A DNA stretch of 64,000 nucleotides from CAYJLF01 sp964371055 (GTDB lineage Bacteria > Eisenbacteria > RBG-16-71-46 > CAIMUX01), in NCBI GenBank assembly GCA_964371055.1, contig CAYJLF010000007.1:186001-250000 (forward strand). The letters are read 5' to 3'. How positions within the stretch are numbered: position 1 is the stretch's first letter; each line of letters starts with the position of its first letter. The position numbers and the translations under genes were made by a program. The notes beneath the pieces were generated by a model that made no database searches, was not told where the DNA came from, and saw nothing but the letters and a program-made list of their open reading frames with translations. Shown here piece by piece: positions 17,438-25,782 of this stretch.

Positions 17438-17462
17438 AAAGCACTTTCAACTTGAGTGCTAA
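17438..17462. promoter_or_regulatory. CIRCE-like inverted repeat, orphan
   Basis: AAAGCACTT (17438-17446), 7 bases, then GAGTGCTAA (17454-17462). The right half equals the HrcA/CIRCE half-site, but the left half is imperfect and the gap is 7 rather than 9. It lies between two converging genes with no chaperone gene beside it. Confidence 0.35.
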
Positions 17463-17496
17463 TCAGTTGTTTGAGATGGAGTTGTCGGTGCTTGGC

Positions 17497-18327
17497 TCAG
17501 TCCGGTGGGTGACCGTTGCGTCCCGCGAGGTGCAGCCAGAAGAAGGCGACCGCGCCCGCGGCCGCGACGCCCAGGGACTCCACCTCAGGGCGGATCGGGA
17601 TCCGGACCTGGACGTCGACCGCCGCGAGGACGGCGTCGTCGAGGCCGGATCCTTCGGAACCGAGGACGACCGCCATCGGGCGGTGCGGATCGAGTTGATG
17701 GAGTTCGGTGTCCCCGCGCCCGGTCAGGCCGACGATCCGGTAGCCGATGTTCTTGAGGCGTGCCAGGAGGGGACCGGGCGGCTCCTCCACCAAGTGGGGG
17801 AGATGGAACGAAGCTCCCATCGCGGCGCGCAGCGCCTTGTGGTGGAACGGGTCGACCGTCCCGGGGGTCGTGATGAGGGCGCGCATCCCGGCCGCCAGGG
17901 CGCTCCGGGCCAGAGAGCCGACATTGGCCGGATCCTGGACGGCATCCACAATGACGAGGTGTCCGCGCAGGGCGGCTCCGTTTCCCCAGATGCGCGACCG
18001 GTCGAGCGCCGGGCGATGAAAGACGCCGACGACGCCCTGTGGTGTCTCGACGGGCGACAGGTTGCGGAAGACGTGGGGCAGGGCCTGGTAGAGCGGGAGT
18101 CTTCGTCGGACGGCCTCGGCTTGGATCGCCTGCACCTCGGGGTCACGACTGTCGGTGCTGATGTAGATCGCCCGGCAGCGGAGTCCCGCTTTCATCGCTT
18201 CCTGCACCAGATGGATTCCGTCTGCCACTAGGACCCCGTCGCGACGGCAGTCTTTGGGCTTGGCCAGGTAGCGGCGCACCTGACTGACGAGCCGGTTCTG
18301 CGACGATGTGATCGGTGGAAGCTCCAT
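17497..18327 (-). CDS. SpoU/TrmH-family RNA 2'-O-methyltransferase
   Basis: A 276-residue protein. An N-terminal RNA-binding domain (about 1-100, 'GVLVADGIHLVQEAMKAG') is followed by a SPOUT knot domain: motif 1 'DPANVGSLARSALAAG' (N and R conserved), motif 2 'AVVLGSEGSGL', and motif 3 'IPIRPEVESLGVAAAGAV'. Such enzymes use S-adenosylmethionine to methylate ribose 2'-OH in rRNA or tRNA; the RlmB/TsnR type fits the two-domain layout. The usual 'SLNV' of motif 3 reads 'SLGV' here, so a conserved Asn is Gly. The ATG at 18327 is chosen because homology starts there; the frame stays open upstream. It converges with the Cys-rich gene cluster. Confidence 0.88.
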   Translation of the reverse strand: MELPPITSSQNRLVSQVRRYLAKPKDCRRDGVLVADGIHLVQEAMKAGLRCRAIYISTDSRDPEVQAIQAEAVRRRLPLYQALPHVFRNLSPVETPQGVVGVFHRPALDRSRIWGNGAALRGHLVIVDAVQDPANVGSLARSALAAGMRALITTPGTVDPFHHKALRAAMGASFHLPHLVEEPPGPLLARLKNIGYRIVGLTGRGDTELHQLDPHRPMAVVLGSEGSGLDDAVLAAVDVQVRIPIRPEVESLGVAAAGAVAFFWLHLAGRNGHPPD

Positions 18328-18688
18328 CGGCTTTCTTCGCCTGCCACCGGGCTGTGACAGGATCGGGGCGTCCTTCCTGACGCCGCAACTGCTTCGCACC
18401 GGAGCCGATGGAGACGGGATCGGGCCCGGATGCACGATTTGATTCGCCCGGTTCAGCATACACGATGAGCCACCGGGATGTCCCCGTTCGTCTCTCCGCG
18501 TCGCGACGGCGGAGTGACGCCTGTCCGATCGGTTATCGGCACGCGGCGTATCGATCTTGCGCGTCTCGACGGGGCCCGCCCGGGCCGGCATTGACGCCGG
18601 GCGCGACTGGCGGCACGCTGGGGCGGAATGCCGGCCAAAGGTTAGTCGGCCGCGCCGTGCGGGGGGCGGAAACGAGGGGAGCCATGCT

Positions 18689-19966
18689 GTGGCGATGAAG
18701 GATCCGACCACCGAACTCCTCCACCGCCGGGATCCGGCCCTCCTGGCGTTCGAGGCCAGGGTGGTGGGGCTTCGGGCGTGGGAACGGGGAGTCGAGGTCG
18801 CGCTCGACCGGACGGCGTTCTATGCCGAGTCGGGGGGGCAACCGGACGATGCGGGGTTTCTGGCCGGCCGGCCGGTCGTCGCGTTGGTGGCCGAGAGAGG
18901 AATCGTCTGGCACCGGCTGGAGGGTCCGGCCGATCTGGCAATCGACGCGACCGTCCCTGGTGTCGTGGACGGTGAGAGACGCCAGGACCTGATGCAGCAG
19001 CACACCGGCCAGCACATCCTGTCTCAGGCGTTCTTCCGGACCGGGTCTCGAGGCACGGTCAGCGTTCACTTCGGCGCGGCGGAGTCGACGATCGATCTCG
19101 ACGGCGCCAGGCCGGATCCACCCCTGCTCGAAGAGGTGAGTGTCCGGGCGAACGCGTGTGTTCTGTCCGATCGCGAGGTGCGGACCCACGTGGTCCCCCG
19201 CGCGGAGCTGGGCCGCTATCCGCTCCGGCGCGAACCGGGAATCGACGAGGATCCGTTGCGGTTGGTCGAGATCGAGGAGTGGGACTGGTCGGCGTGCGGC
19301 GGCACGCACGCGCGCCGGACGGGCGAGGTGGGGCCGCTGTTGCTGCTCGGGGTCGAGAAGATCCGCGACCACTGGCGCGTGCGGTATCTGGCCGGGCGTC
19401 GCGCCTTGGCCTGGATGCGGAGCGCGCACCAGGTGCTGGACGAGACGGCACGGGATCAGACGATCGATTGGCGGCGCCTGCCGGAAGCGGTGCGGGGATG
19501 GCGGGCGGAGGCCGTGGAGGCGATGCGAGAGGTGAGGCGGCTGCGGGTCGCGCTGGCGGCGCGCGAGGCGGAGAGGCTCGCCGCGGAAGTGGTGGTGGGA
19601 TCTGATGGGATCCGCTGGCTGTCGCTTTGGCTGGGGGAGCGGTCGGCGGAGGAGACACGCGAGCTGGCGGTCCGTTTCGCGGACGCGGCGGAACCGGCGG
19701 TGATCCTCGCGGGGGGGAGGACGGCCGGTCGGAGCGCCTGGACCGCGGCGCGCAGCGATGCTCTGCCGGGTCGATGGTCCCGTCTCTCCGCCGCGGAACT
19801 GCTGCGCGCCTGGCTCGCGACGATGGGGGGCAAGGGAGGAGGAACGGAACGCTGCGCCCAGGGCGGCGCCCCGCTCCCGGATGGTCAGGACGAGGCCGCA
19901 CTCCAGGCTTCCCTGGCGGCGTGGCTTCAGAATCGGATCGAGAACGGATTGGGGGCCGGGGATTGA
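18689..19966 (+). CDS. AlaX-type alanyl-tRNA editing protein with DHHA1 domain
   Basis: A protein of about 425 residues. The editing zinc site is visible as 'HTGQH' (HxxxH) and 'CGGTH' (CxxxH), preceded by 'TAFYAESGGQPDD', typical of the AlaRS second additional domain. A C-terminal DHHA1 domain carries 'GGKGGGTERCAQGG', the tRNA-binding glycine-rich motif. Together these make the long AlaX type, which deacylates mischarged Ser- or Gly-tRNA(Ala) in trans. There is no aminoacylation domain, so it is not AlaRS. The GTG at 18689 is preferred because AGGGGAG lies seven bases before it; the ATG two codons later is equally possible. Its 3' end overlaps the converging acylphosphatase gene by 40 bases. 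Confidence 0.9.
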   Translation: MAMKDPTTELLHRRDPALLAFEARVVGLRAWERGVEVALDRTAFYAESGGQPDDAGFLAGRPVVALVAERGIVWHRLEGPADLAIDATVPGVVDGERRQDLMQQHTGQHILSQAFFRTGSRGTVSVHFGAAESTIDLDGARPDPPLLEEVSVRANACVLSDREVRTHVVPRAELGRYPLRREPGIDEDPLRLVEIEEWDWSACGGTHARRTGEVGPLLLLGVEKIRDHWRVRYLAGRRALAWMRSAHQVLDETARDQTIDWRRLPEAVRGWRAEAVEAMREVRRLRVALAAREAERLAAEVVVGSDGIRWLSLWLGERSAEETRELAVRFADAAEPAVILAGGRTAGRSAWTAARSDALPGRWSRLSAAELLRAWLATMGGKGGGTERCAQGGAPLPDGQDEAALQASLAAWLQNRIENGLGAGD

Positions 19967-20217
19967 TCGCCCCAGTCGAGATCGACCCCGGTCACGCGCG
20001 CCAGGGTCGGGCCCCGGTGCAGCCAGTCGACCATCTGGTCGAGCTGGGGCCGCGGACCGCGAGCCACGACCTCGACGCTCCCGTCGGGCAGGTTGCGGGC
20101 GTAGCCAGATAGCCCGAGCCCCGAGGCGACGTCCACGGCCGACGCGCGATAGTAGACCCCCTGCACGCGTCCGCGCACCACGGCGCGGAATTGAAGCGGA
20201 TCGAGCGGGTCGTGCAT
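19927..20217 (-). CDS. acyP: Acylphosphatase
   Basis: A 96-residue protein of normal family length. The catalytic Arg is in 'GRVQGVYYR' (R24) and the catalytic Asn in 'GYARNLPDG' (N42). It hydrolyses the carboxyl-phosphate bond of acylphosphates in the cytoplasm. The ATG at 20217 has GGAGGAAGAG just upstream. The C-terminus overlaps the end of the converging AlaX gene. Confidence 0.93.
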   Translation of the reverse strand: MHDPLDPLQFRAVVRGRVQGVYYRASAVDVASGLGLSGYARNLPDGSVEVVARGPRPQLDQMVDWLHRGPTLARVTGVDLDWGDQSPAPNPFSIRF

Positions 20218-20248
20218 GGCCTCTTCCTCCACGATCGGGACAGGGACA

Positions 20249-20276
20249 AGGATAGCAGATCGGAGTTCGAGGTCGA
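20249..20276 (-). promoter_or_regulatory. Putative acyP promoter
   Basis: On the minus strand: TCGACC (20271-20276), a 16-bp spacer and TATCCT (20249-20254). Weak -35. Confidence 0.3.
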
Positions 20277-20278
20277 CC

Positions 20279-20307
20279 TTGTCGAAGATCCCGGTCGCGG
20301 CTAGACT
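20279..20307 (+). promoter_or_regulatory. Putative promoter of mrfB-mrfA-like operon
   Basis: TTGTCG (20279-20284), a 17-bp spacer and TAGACT (20302-20307). It is back to back with the putative acyP promoter. Confidence 0.4.
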
Positions 20308-20433
20308 GGAGCCTCGTCTCCGGGGGGAGCGGAATCGGCGGGAGCGGCGTGGTCCCAACCCGGACCACCCGCTCCGCTGCACTTGACGCCGAAGCGCGGT
20401 CCGGGACCGGCCGGCCGGCGGGTGGAACTGCCG

Positions 20434-21105
20434 ATGAAGTGGATCGAGAGGAGCCTTCCCGGAGCGACCGCGACGTCGCCGCACGGCGCGTACCTTCGGA
20501 TCACGCACCCCCTGGAGTCCGGTGTCCCGGGCGCACCGGGGGGGATGGACGTGCTGCCGCGCGATCTGCTTTTCTTCGATCTCGAGACGCTCGGGTTCCT
20601 CGGCCATCCGCTCTTCCTCGTCGGCCTCGCCCTCTGGAATCGACGTCGTACACGCTGGGAGGTGCGGCAGTTCTTCGCCCGCGACTACAGCGAGGAGGAG
20701 TCGGTGTTGCGGGCCTTCGGGCGATCGGGCGCGTCGACCTGCCGCTGGGTCAGCTTCAACGGCAAGAGCTTCGACCTTCCCTGCCTGCAACGCCGGGCGG
20801 CCTTTCATGGCGTCCCTTTGCCGCGGCCTCGCGAGCATCTCGACCTGTTGCATCTCGCGCGGAGGCTCTATCGTGACGTTCTCCCCGATTGCCGGCTGCG
20901 CACGCTGGAGGAGCGGCTGATGCGGCGCTTCCGGACCGACGATCTTCCGGGGGGCGAGATCCCCGCCGCCTATCATGCCTGGGTGCGGAACGGGGATCCC
21001 GGGCCGATCGGACAGATCCTCGCGCACAATCGGGATGACCTGGTCACGTTGGCCGAACTCTACACGCTGCTCGAATGCGGGCTCGATGCGGGAGTGGCGG
21101 GATGA
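20434..21105 (+). CDS. mrfB: YprB/MrfB-like RNase H-fold 3'-5' exonuclease
   Basis: A 223-residue protein with the RNase H-like fold of the YprB family. DEDD-type acidic residues are visible in 'FFDLETLG' (D49, E51), 'NGKSFDLP' and 'HNRDDLVTL'. In Bacillus subtilis, MrfB (YprB) is an exonuclease acting with helicase MrfA in mitomycin C damage repair. The next gene is a MrfA-type helicase overlapping by four bases (ATGA), which strongly supports the pairing. The ATG at 20434 has GGTGGAA upstream. B. subtilis MrfB also has a C-terminal TPR region; this protein ends right after the nuclease domain, so it is a short form. Confidence 0.85.
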   Translation: MKWIERSLPGATATSPHGAYLRITHPLESGVPGAPGGMDVLPRDLLFFDLETLGFLGHPLFLVGLALWNRRRTRWEVRQFFARDYSEEESVLRAFGRSGASTCRWVSFNGKSFDLPCLQRRAAFHGVPLPRPREHLDLLHLARRLYRDVLPDCRLRTLEERLMRRFRTDDLPGGEIPAAYHAWVRNGDPGPIGQILAHNRDDLVTLAELYTLLECGLDAGVAG

Positions 21106-23945
21106 CACCAAGCGCCGCGGCGCCGCTGCGCCGCCTGATCGAGGATGCCGGCCGGCGCGATGGCCAGATCGTGCAGCTGGTCACGATGCCGCCGCGCCAG
21201 CCGCGCCATGCGGAGCCGGCCCGGCCGCTGCCGCCGTATCTGGCCCGGCGGCTCGACTCCCTGGGGGTCGACCGGCTCTATCTGCACCAGGCCCGCGCGA
21301 TCGACCTGGCCCGGGCCGGCGAGCACCTCGTGGTCGTGACCGGTACCGCTTCGGGCAAGACGCTCTGCTACAACCTGCCGGTGCTGGAAGCGCTGGCGGG
21401 GGATCCAACGGCGCGGGCGCTCTACCTCTTCCCGACCAAGGCGCTGGCCCAGGATCAGCTGAAGGGGGTCCGGCGATTCCTCCCCGAGACGGAAGAAGCG
21501 GATGCGAGCGGATCCGCCGCCCCGGCCGAGCGCGGGGGAGGTCGAAGTCCGCGCAGGAGGAGCGCGAGGCGCCGGCCGGGAGAACGGAGCGTCCCCGACC
21601 GTCCGGGCGCGGATGGCGACGGCGAGGGGGTCCCGTTCGTCGCCGGCACCTACGACGGCGACACGCCGGCCGACGTCCGGCGCCGGCTGCGGGACGAGGC
21701 GAACCTCCTTCTGACCAATCCCGACATGCTGCACTCCGGGATTCTGCCGCACCACCCGCGCTGGGCGTCGTTCTTCGCCGGGCTGCGCTTCGTCGTCATC
21801 GACGAGATCCATGTCTACCGCGGCATCTTCGGGTCGCACGTGGCCAACGTGCTCCATCGGTTGCGGCGAGTCTGCCGCCATCATGGGGCCGATCCGGTCT
21901 TCATCTGCGCCTCGGCCACGATCGCCAATCCGGCGGAACTGGCCGGGCGGCTGACGGGACTGGAGTTTCAGACCGTCGAGGAGGACGGTTCGCCGCGGGG
22001 CATGAAGCACTTCGTGCTGTGGAACCCGCCCCGCTTCGGTCCGGTCGGCATGGAGAGGCGGAGCGCGAACCACGAGGCGCGCGAACTTCTCGTCCATCTC
22101 GTCCGCGAGGGGTACCAGGCGATCGCCTTCGTCAAGACGCGGGCGATGACCGAGGTGCTCCTGCGCGACTGCCGCGCCGAATTGCGGGATGACGGCGGTG
22201 GCCTCGCGTCGAAGATCCGCTCCTATCGGGCCGGCTACCTGGCTGAGGAGCGGCGGCGGATCGAGGCGGCGCTCTTCGACGGCGAGCTTCTCGCCGTGAT
22301 CTCGACCAGCGCGCTGGAGCTGGGCATCGACGTCGGCTCGCTCGATGCGGCGCTCCTGGTCGGATACCCGGGAACGGTCGCCTCGACCTGGCAGCAGGCG
22401 GGGCGCGCGGGACGGCGGGAAGAAGAGTCGGCCGCGGTTCTGATCGGACACAACGCGCCGATCGACCAGTACCTGATGACGCATCCGGAGTACTTCTTCG
22501 ATCGGACGCCGGAGAACGCGGTCTGCGATCGATCGAACCCGCACCTCCTGCTGAACCACCTCCGCTGCGCGGCCTTCGAGATCCCGATCCGGCCCGAAGA
22601 GGAGGAGCTCTTCGGCCCGCAGGCCCCTGCCATCCTCGACCTCCTGCAAGAGCACGGCCATCTCCGCGCCGTGAAGGGACGCTGGTACTACACGCGGGAG
22701 GACTACCCGTCGGCCGGCGTCTCGCTGCGGAACGCCGGCGAGAACGTCTACACCATTCTCGACACGACGGCGGGAGGGGAGGAGGCTCGCGGCGGCGGAG
22801 CCGAGGGACGCTCCGGGTTGCCCGGCCGGGGTGAGCCACCGGGCGGACGGACGCAGGGCGACGTGCGCGTCATCGGCACCATCGACGAGCTGTCGGCCTT
22901 CTGGCAGGTTCATCCGCAGGCGGTCTACATGCACGAGGGAGAGACCTACTTCGTCGATCGCCTCGACCTGGCGGAGAAGACCGCCTGGGTGCACAAGGCC
23001 GACCTCGACTACTTCACGCAGGCGGTCTCGGACAGCCACATCGAGGCGGAAAGCGCCGACCTCGAGAAGACCTGGCGGCAGGCCGCGGTGAGCTTCGGAC
23101 CCTGCTCGGTGCACGACAAGGTGACGATGTTCAAGAAGATCCGCTTCGGCGGGCGCGACTCGCTGGGATTCGGGCAGATCGACCTGCCGCACACGACCCT
23201 GCACACGGCGGCCCTGTGGCTGGTGCCGTCGGCGGGCGCGCTGTCGGCCGTGATCGAACACGGGCGCGTTCCGGCCGACGCCCTGCAGGGGATCGCCAAC
23301 GTCCTCGTCCACACCGTCTCGCTGCACGTCATGTGCGATCCCCAGGATCTCGGTACGGTGATCGAGATGCGAAACCTTCAGGGGCCGACCCTCTTCCTCT
23401 ACGACAAGTATCCGGGCGGGCTGGGGTACGCGCAGCGGGCCTGGCACCTGGTCGAGGAGGTGATGACCGCGGCGCTGGCCATGATCCGCGGCTGTGCCTG
23501 CGAGGAGGGATGTCCATCGTGCGTCGGATCGCCGCTCCTGCCGCAGTACCAGCAGGATCCGGATCTCGAGATGAAGGGGCGGATTCCGGACAAGGAAGCA
23601 GCCCTGATCCTGCTGCACGCGTTGCTCGGCCTCCCGCCTTACACTCCGCGCGTGCCGTTGTCGCCGGCGAGGGCGCGTCGGGCCCAGATGCTCCTGGCGG
23701 CCGGCGTGGCCGGCGCGGAGGCAACGGCGGGGAGGGCCGGGAACGGAAGGGACGAAGTGGGGGCGGGAGACGCTGGCCGGGACGACTCCGGCGCCGGAAC
23801 CGCCGCGATTCTCCCGCCGCGTGCGACCGTGCGCCTGCCGGAGGACCTTCGTCGCAAACTGCAGGAGCAACTCCGGCGCGTCGAGGAGGACGCACGGCGT
23901 TCTCGCGGGCGCGGTCGCGGGCGGCAGCCCTGGGAGACGACATGA
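21102..23945 (+). CDS. mrfA: MrfA/YprA-like DEAH helicase with DUF1998 zinc domain
   Basis: A 947-residue superfamily 2 helicase. Walker A is 'GTASGKT' (81-87), Walker B 'VVIDEIH' (DEIH 234-237), motif III 'SAT' and motif VI 'QQAGRAGRR'. The C-terminal DUF1998 region ends with four cysteines in 'CACEEGCPSCVG' (C798, C800, C804, C807), the metal site of MrfA. Low-complexity inserts occur at about 132-176, 556-588 and 868-905. In the B. subtilis pair the helicase unwinds damaged DNA for the exonuclease. The start overlaps the exonuclease stop (ATGA), implying translational coupling. Confidence 0.9.
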   Translation: MTPSAAAPLRRLIEDAGRRDGQIVQLVTMPPRQPRHAEPARPLPPYLARRLDSLGVDRLYLHQARAIDLARAGEHLVVVTGTASGKTLCYNLPVLEALAGDPTARALYLFPTKALAQDQLKGVRRFLPETEEADASGSAAPAERGGGRSPRRRSARRRPGERSVPDRPGADGDGEGVPFVAGTYDGDTPADVRRRLRDEANLLLTNPDMLHSGILPHHPRWASFFAGLRFVVIDEIHVYRGIFGSHVANVLHRLRRVCRHHGADPVFICASATIANPAELAGRLTGLEFQTVEEDGSPRGMKHFVLWNPPRFGPVGMERRSANHEARELLVHLVREGYQAIAFVKTRAMTEVLLRDCRAELRDDGGGLASKIRSYRAGYLAEERRRIEAALFDGELLAVISTSALELGIDVGSLDAALLVGYPGTVASTWQQAGRAGRREEESAAVLIGHNAPIDQYLMTHPEYFFDRTPENAVCDRSNPHLLLNHLRCAAFEIPIRPEEEELFGPQAPAILDLLQEHGHLRAVKGRWYYTREDYPSAGVSLRNAGENVYTILDTTAGGEEARGGGAEGRSGLPGRGEPPGGRTQGDVRVIGTIDELSAFWQVHPQAVYMHEGETYFVDRLDLAEKTAWVHKADLDYFTQAVSDSHIEAESADLEKTWRQAAVSFGPCSVHDKVTMFKKIRFGGRDSLGFGQIDLPHTTLHTAALWLVPSAGALSAVIEHGRVPADALQGIANVLVHTVSLHVMCDPQDLGTVIEMRNLQGPTLFLYDKYPGGLGYAQRAWHLVEEVMTAALAMIRGCACEEGCPSCVGSPLLPQYQQDPDLEMKGRIPDKEAALILLHALLGLPPYTPRVPLSPARARRAQMLLAAGVAGAEATAGRAGNGRDEVGAGDAGRDDSGAGTAAILPPRATVRLPEDLRRKLQEQLRRVEEDARRSRGRGRGRQPWETT

Positions 23946-23955
23946 GGCGCGTCGC

Positions 23956-25011
23956 ATGAAGATCGTCACCGTCGTGGGCGCGCGCCCGCAGTTCATCAAG
24001 ATGGCCCCGCTCAGCCTGGCCCTGCGCGCGCGGGGTCTCGACGAGGTTTCGGTGCACACCGGCCAGCACTACGACCGGAGCCTCTCGGCGGTCTTCTTCG
24101 ACGAGCTTGGGATCCGCGCTCCGGATCACTGCCTCGAGGCCGGATCAGGGACGCACGCAGAACAGACGGCGCGGATTCTCGAGCGGATCGAACCGGTCCT
24201 GCGCGGGGCGGGTCCCGCGTGGGTGGTCGTGATCGGCGACACCAACTCCACGCTGGCGGGGACCCTGGCGGCCTCGAAGCTGGGGCTGCGGCTGGCGCAT
24301 GTCGAGGCGGGACTCCGCAGCGGGAACCGCGCCATGCCGGAAGAGATCAACCGGATCGTGGCCGATCACCTGTCGGATCGCCTCTACCACGCCACCCGGG
24401 CGGCGGAGCGGAACCTCGAGCGCGAGGGGCTGCTCGAACGGACGCGGCGGGTCGGCGACGTCACCCTCGATGCGGTGCGGCTCTTCTCTCAGATCGAGTC
24501 GGATCCGGCCGGGTTTGAACTCCCGCTGGCCGCGGGGGATCCCTATGTCGTCGCGACCATCCACCGGGCGGAGACGACCGATGATCCGGGGCGCCTGCGT
24601 CGCGTCTGGGACCTCCTGAACGGCAGCGTCTGGCCGGTGATCTTCCCGATCCACCCCCGCACGGCGGAGGCGGCGCGACGCTGCGGGCTTCGCGCCGGTC
24701 CGCTCCTGCGCCTGGTTACTCCGGTGGGGTATCCTGCCATGCTGCGCCTGGTCCGCGGGGCGGGGCTCCTGGTCACCGACTCGGGAGGGCTCCAGAAGGA
24801 GGCGTACTGCCTGGGGGTCCCCTGCGTCACGCTGCGCGGGGAGACCGAGTGGACGGAGACGGTCGAAGCGGGCTGGAACCGGCTCTGTGATCCGGCGCGG
24901 GAGATCAAGCTCGACCTGGAGCGGGAAAGGGCGCGGCGGGGACGACCGATCGAGGAGTATGGCGACGGACATGCCGCCGAGCGGATCGCGGAGGATCTGG
25001 CGGCGGGCTAG
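23956..25011 (+). CDS. wecB: UDP-N-acetylglucosamine 2-epimerase (non-hydrolysing)
   Basis: A 351-residue protein. It opens with 'MKIVTVVGARPQFIKMAPLS', the family hallmark, followed by 'GDTNSTLAG', 'HVEAGLRS', 'PEEINRIVADH' and the UDP-binding 'TDSGGLQKEA'. It interconverts UDP-GlcNAc and UDP-ManNAc for envelope polysaccharides. It lies 10 bases after the helicase gene, so it may share that transcript, and leads into a deacetylase and a flippase. Confidence 0.93.
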   Translation: MKIVTVVGARPQFIKMAPLSLALRARGLDEVSVHTGQHYDRSLSAVFFDELGIRAPDHCLEAGSGTHAEQTARILERIEPVLRGAGPAWVVVIGDTNSTLAGTLAASKLGLRLAHVEAGLRSGNRAMPEEINRIVADHLSDRLYHATRAAERNLEREGLLERTRRVGDVTLDAVRLFSQIESDPAGFELPLAAGDPYVVATIHRAETTDDPGRLRRVWDLLNGSVWPVIFPIHPRTAEAARRCGLRAGPLLRLVTPVGYPAMLRLVRGAGLLVTDSGGLQKEAYCLGVPCVTLRGETEWTETVEAGWNRLCDPAREIKLDLERERARRGRPIEEYGDGHAAERIAEDLAAG

Positions 25012-25053
25012 ACGAGGAGACGCTCCTTCGGGAGCGCCCGGGGAGAGGGAGCG

Positions 25054-25782
25054 ATGGAGAGAGCAGAGGGGGAGTACGACGTCATCATCTTCGGGCCGCA
25101 TCCGGATGACGTCGAGATGACGATGGCGGGCACGGTCTGCCTCCTGACGGACGCCGGCAAGAGAGTGCTCAACGTCAGCCTCACCCGGGGTGAGCGGGGC
25201 ACGTTCGGCACGCCGGAGACCCGGGCGGCGGAGTTCGCCGCGGCGAACCGGATCATGGGAACCGACGGCCTTCTGCTCGACTTTCCCGACACCAGGGTTC
25301 AGAACGGGCCGGAAGGACGTCTCGAGATCGCCCGCGTGGTCCGGCGGTACCGTCCGCAGGTGGTCTTCGCGCCCTATCACACGAACCGCTTCGGCCACCT
25401 GGACGGCACCGCGAACGTCGACCATCCGGCGACCGGCGAGGTGGTGCGGGACGGACTGAAGATGGCGCGTTTCCGCAACGTCTGCCCCGAGCTCCCTCCG
25501 CACGAGGTCCCCTACCTCTATTACTACATGGTGCCGAAGGACCTGCACCCGACGATCGTCGTCGATGTGACCTCGGTCATCGATCGGGCGCGCTCCGCGA
25601 TCCAGGCCTACGGCACGCAGATGGCAATCCGCAAGCGCCAGAACGAGGTCTTCGAGTTGCTCGACACCATCCGCCGGTATCACGGCCTCCGCATCGGCCG
25701 TCCGTTTGGCGAGGCCTTCCTCAGCGATGAGTCGCTGGCCTTCGGGCCGCGGGAGTTCTTCGGACCCCGGCAGGACGGATGA
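25054..25782 (+). CDS. PIG-L/LmbE-family N-acetylglucosaminyl deacetylase (BshB1-like)
   Basis: A 242-residue protein. The zinc-binding 'GPHPDDVEM' (HPDD) lies near the N-terminus and the third ligand His is within 'NVDHPATG'. 'TRGERGTFGTPETR' and the 'YQ/YGTQ' region resemble BshB1, the bacillithiol deacetylase. It removes an N-acetyl group from a GlcNAc-containing substrate. Position between an epimerase and a flippase suggests a sugar nucleotide or lipid-linked sugar instead of, or besides, bacillithiol precursor. The ATG has GGGGAGAGGGAG upstream and the stop overlaps the next start (ATGA). Confidence 0.87.
   Translation: MERAEGEYDVIIFGPHPDDVEMTMAGTVCLLTDAGKRVLNVSLTRGERGTFGTPETRAAEFAAANRIMGTDGLLLDFPDTRVQNGPEGRLEIARVVRRYRPQVVFAPYHTNRFGHLDGTANVDHPATGEVVRDGLKMARFRNVCPELPPHEVPYLYYYMVPKDLHPTIVVDVTSVIDRARSAIQAYGTQMAIRKRQNEVFELLDTIRRYHGLRIGRPFGEAFLSDESLAFGPREFFGPRQDG

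Noticed and set aside
17452..18231. Plus-strand frame opposite the SpoU methyltransferase
   Set aside because: Antisense to a gene with intact SPOUT motifs; the product has no known domain.
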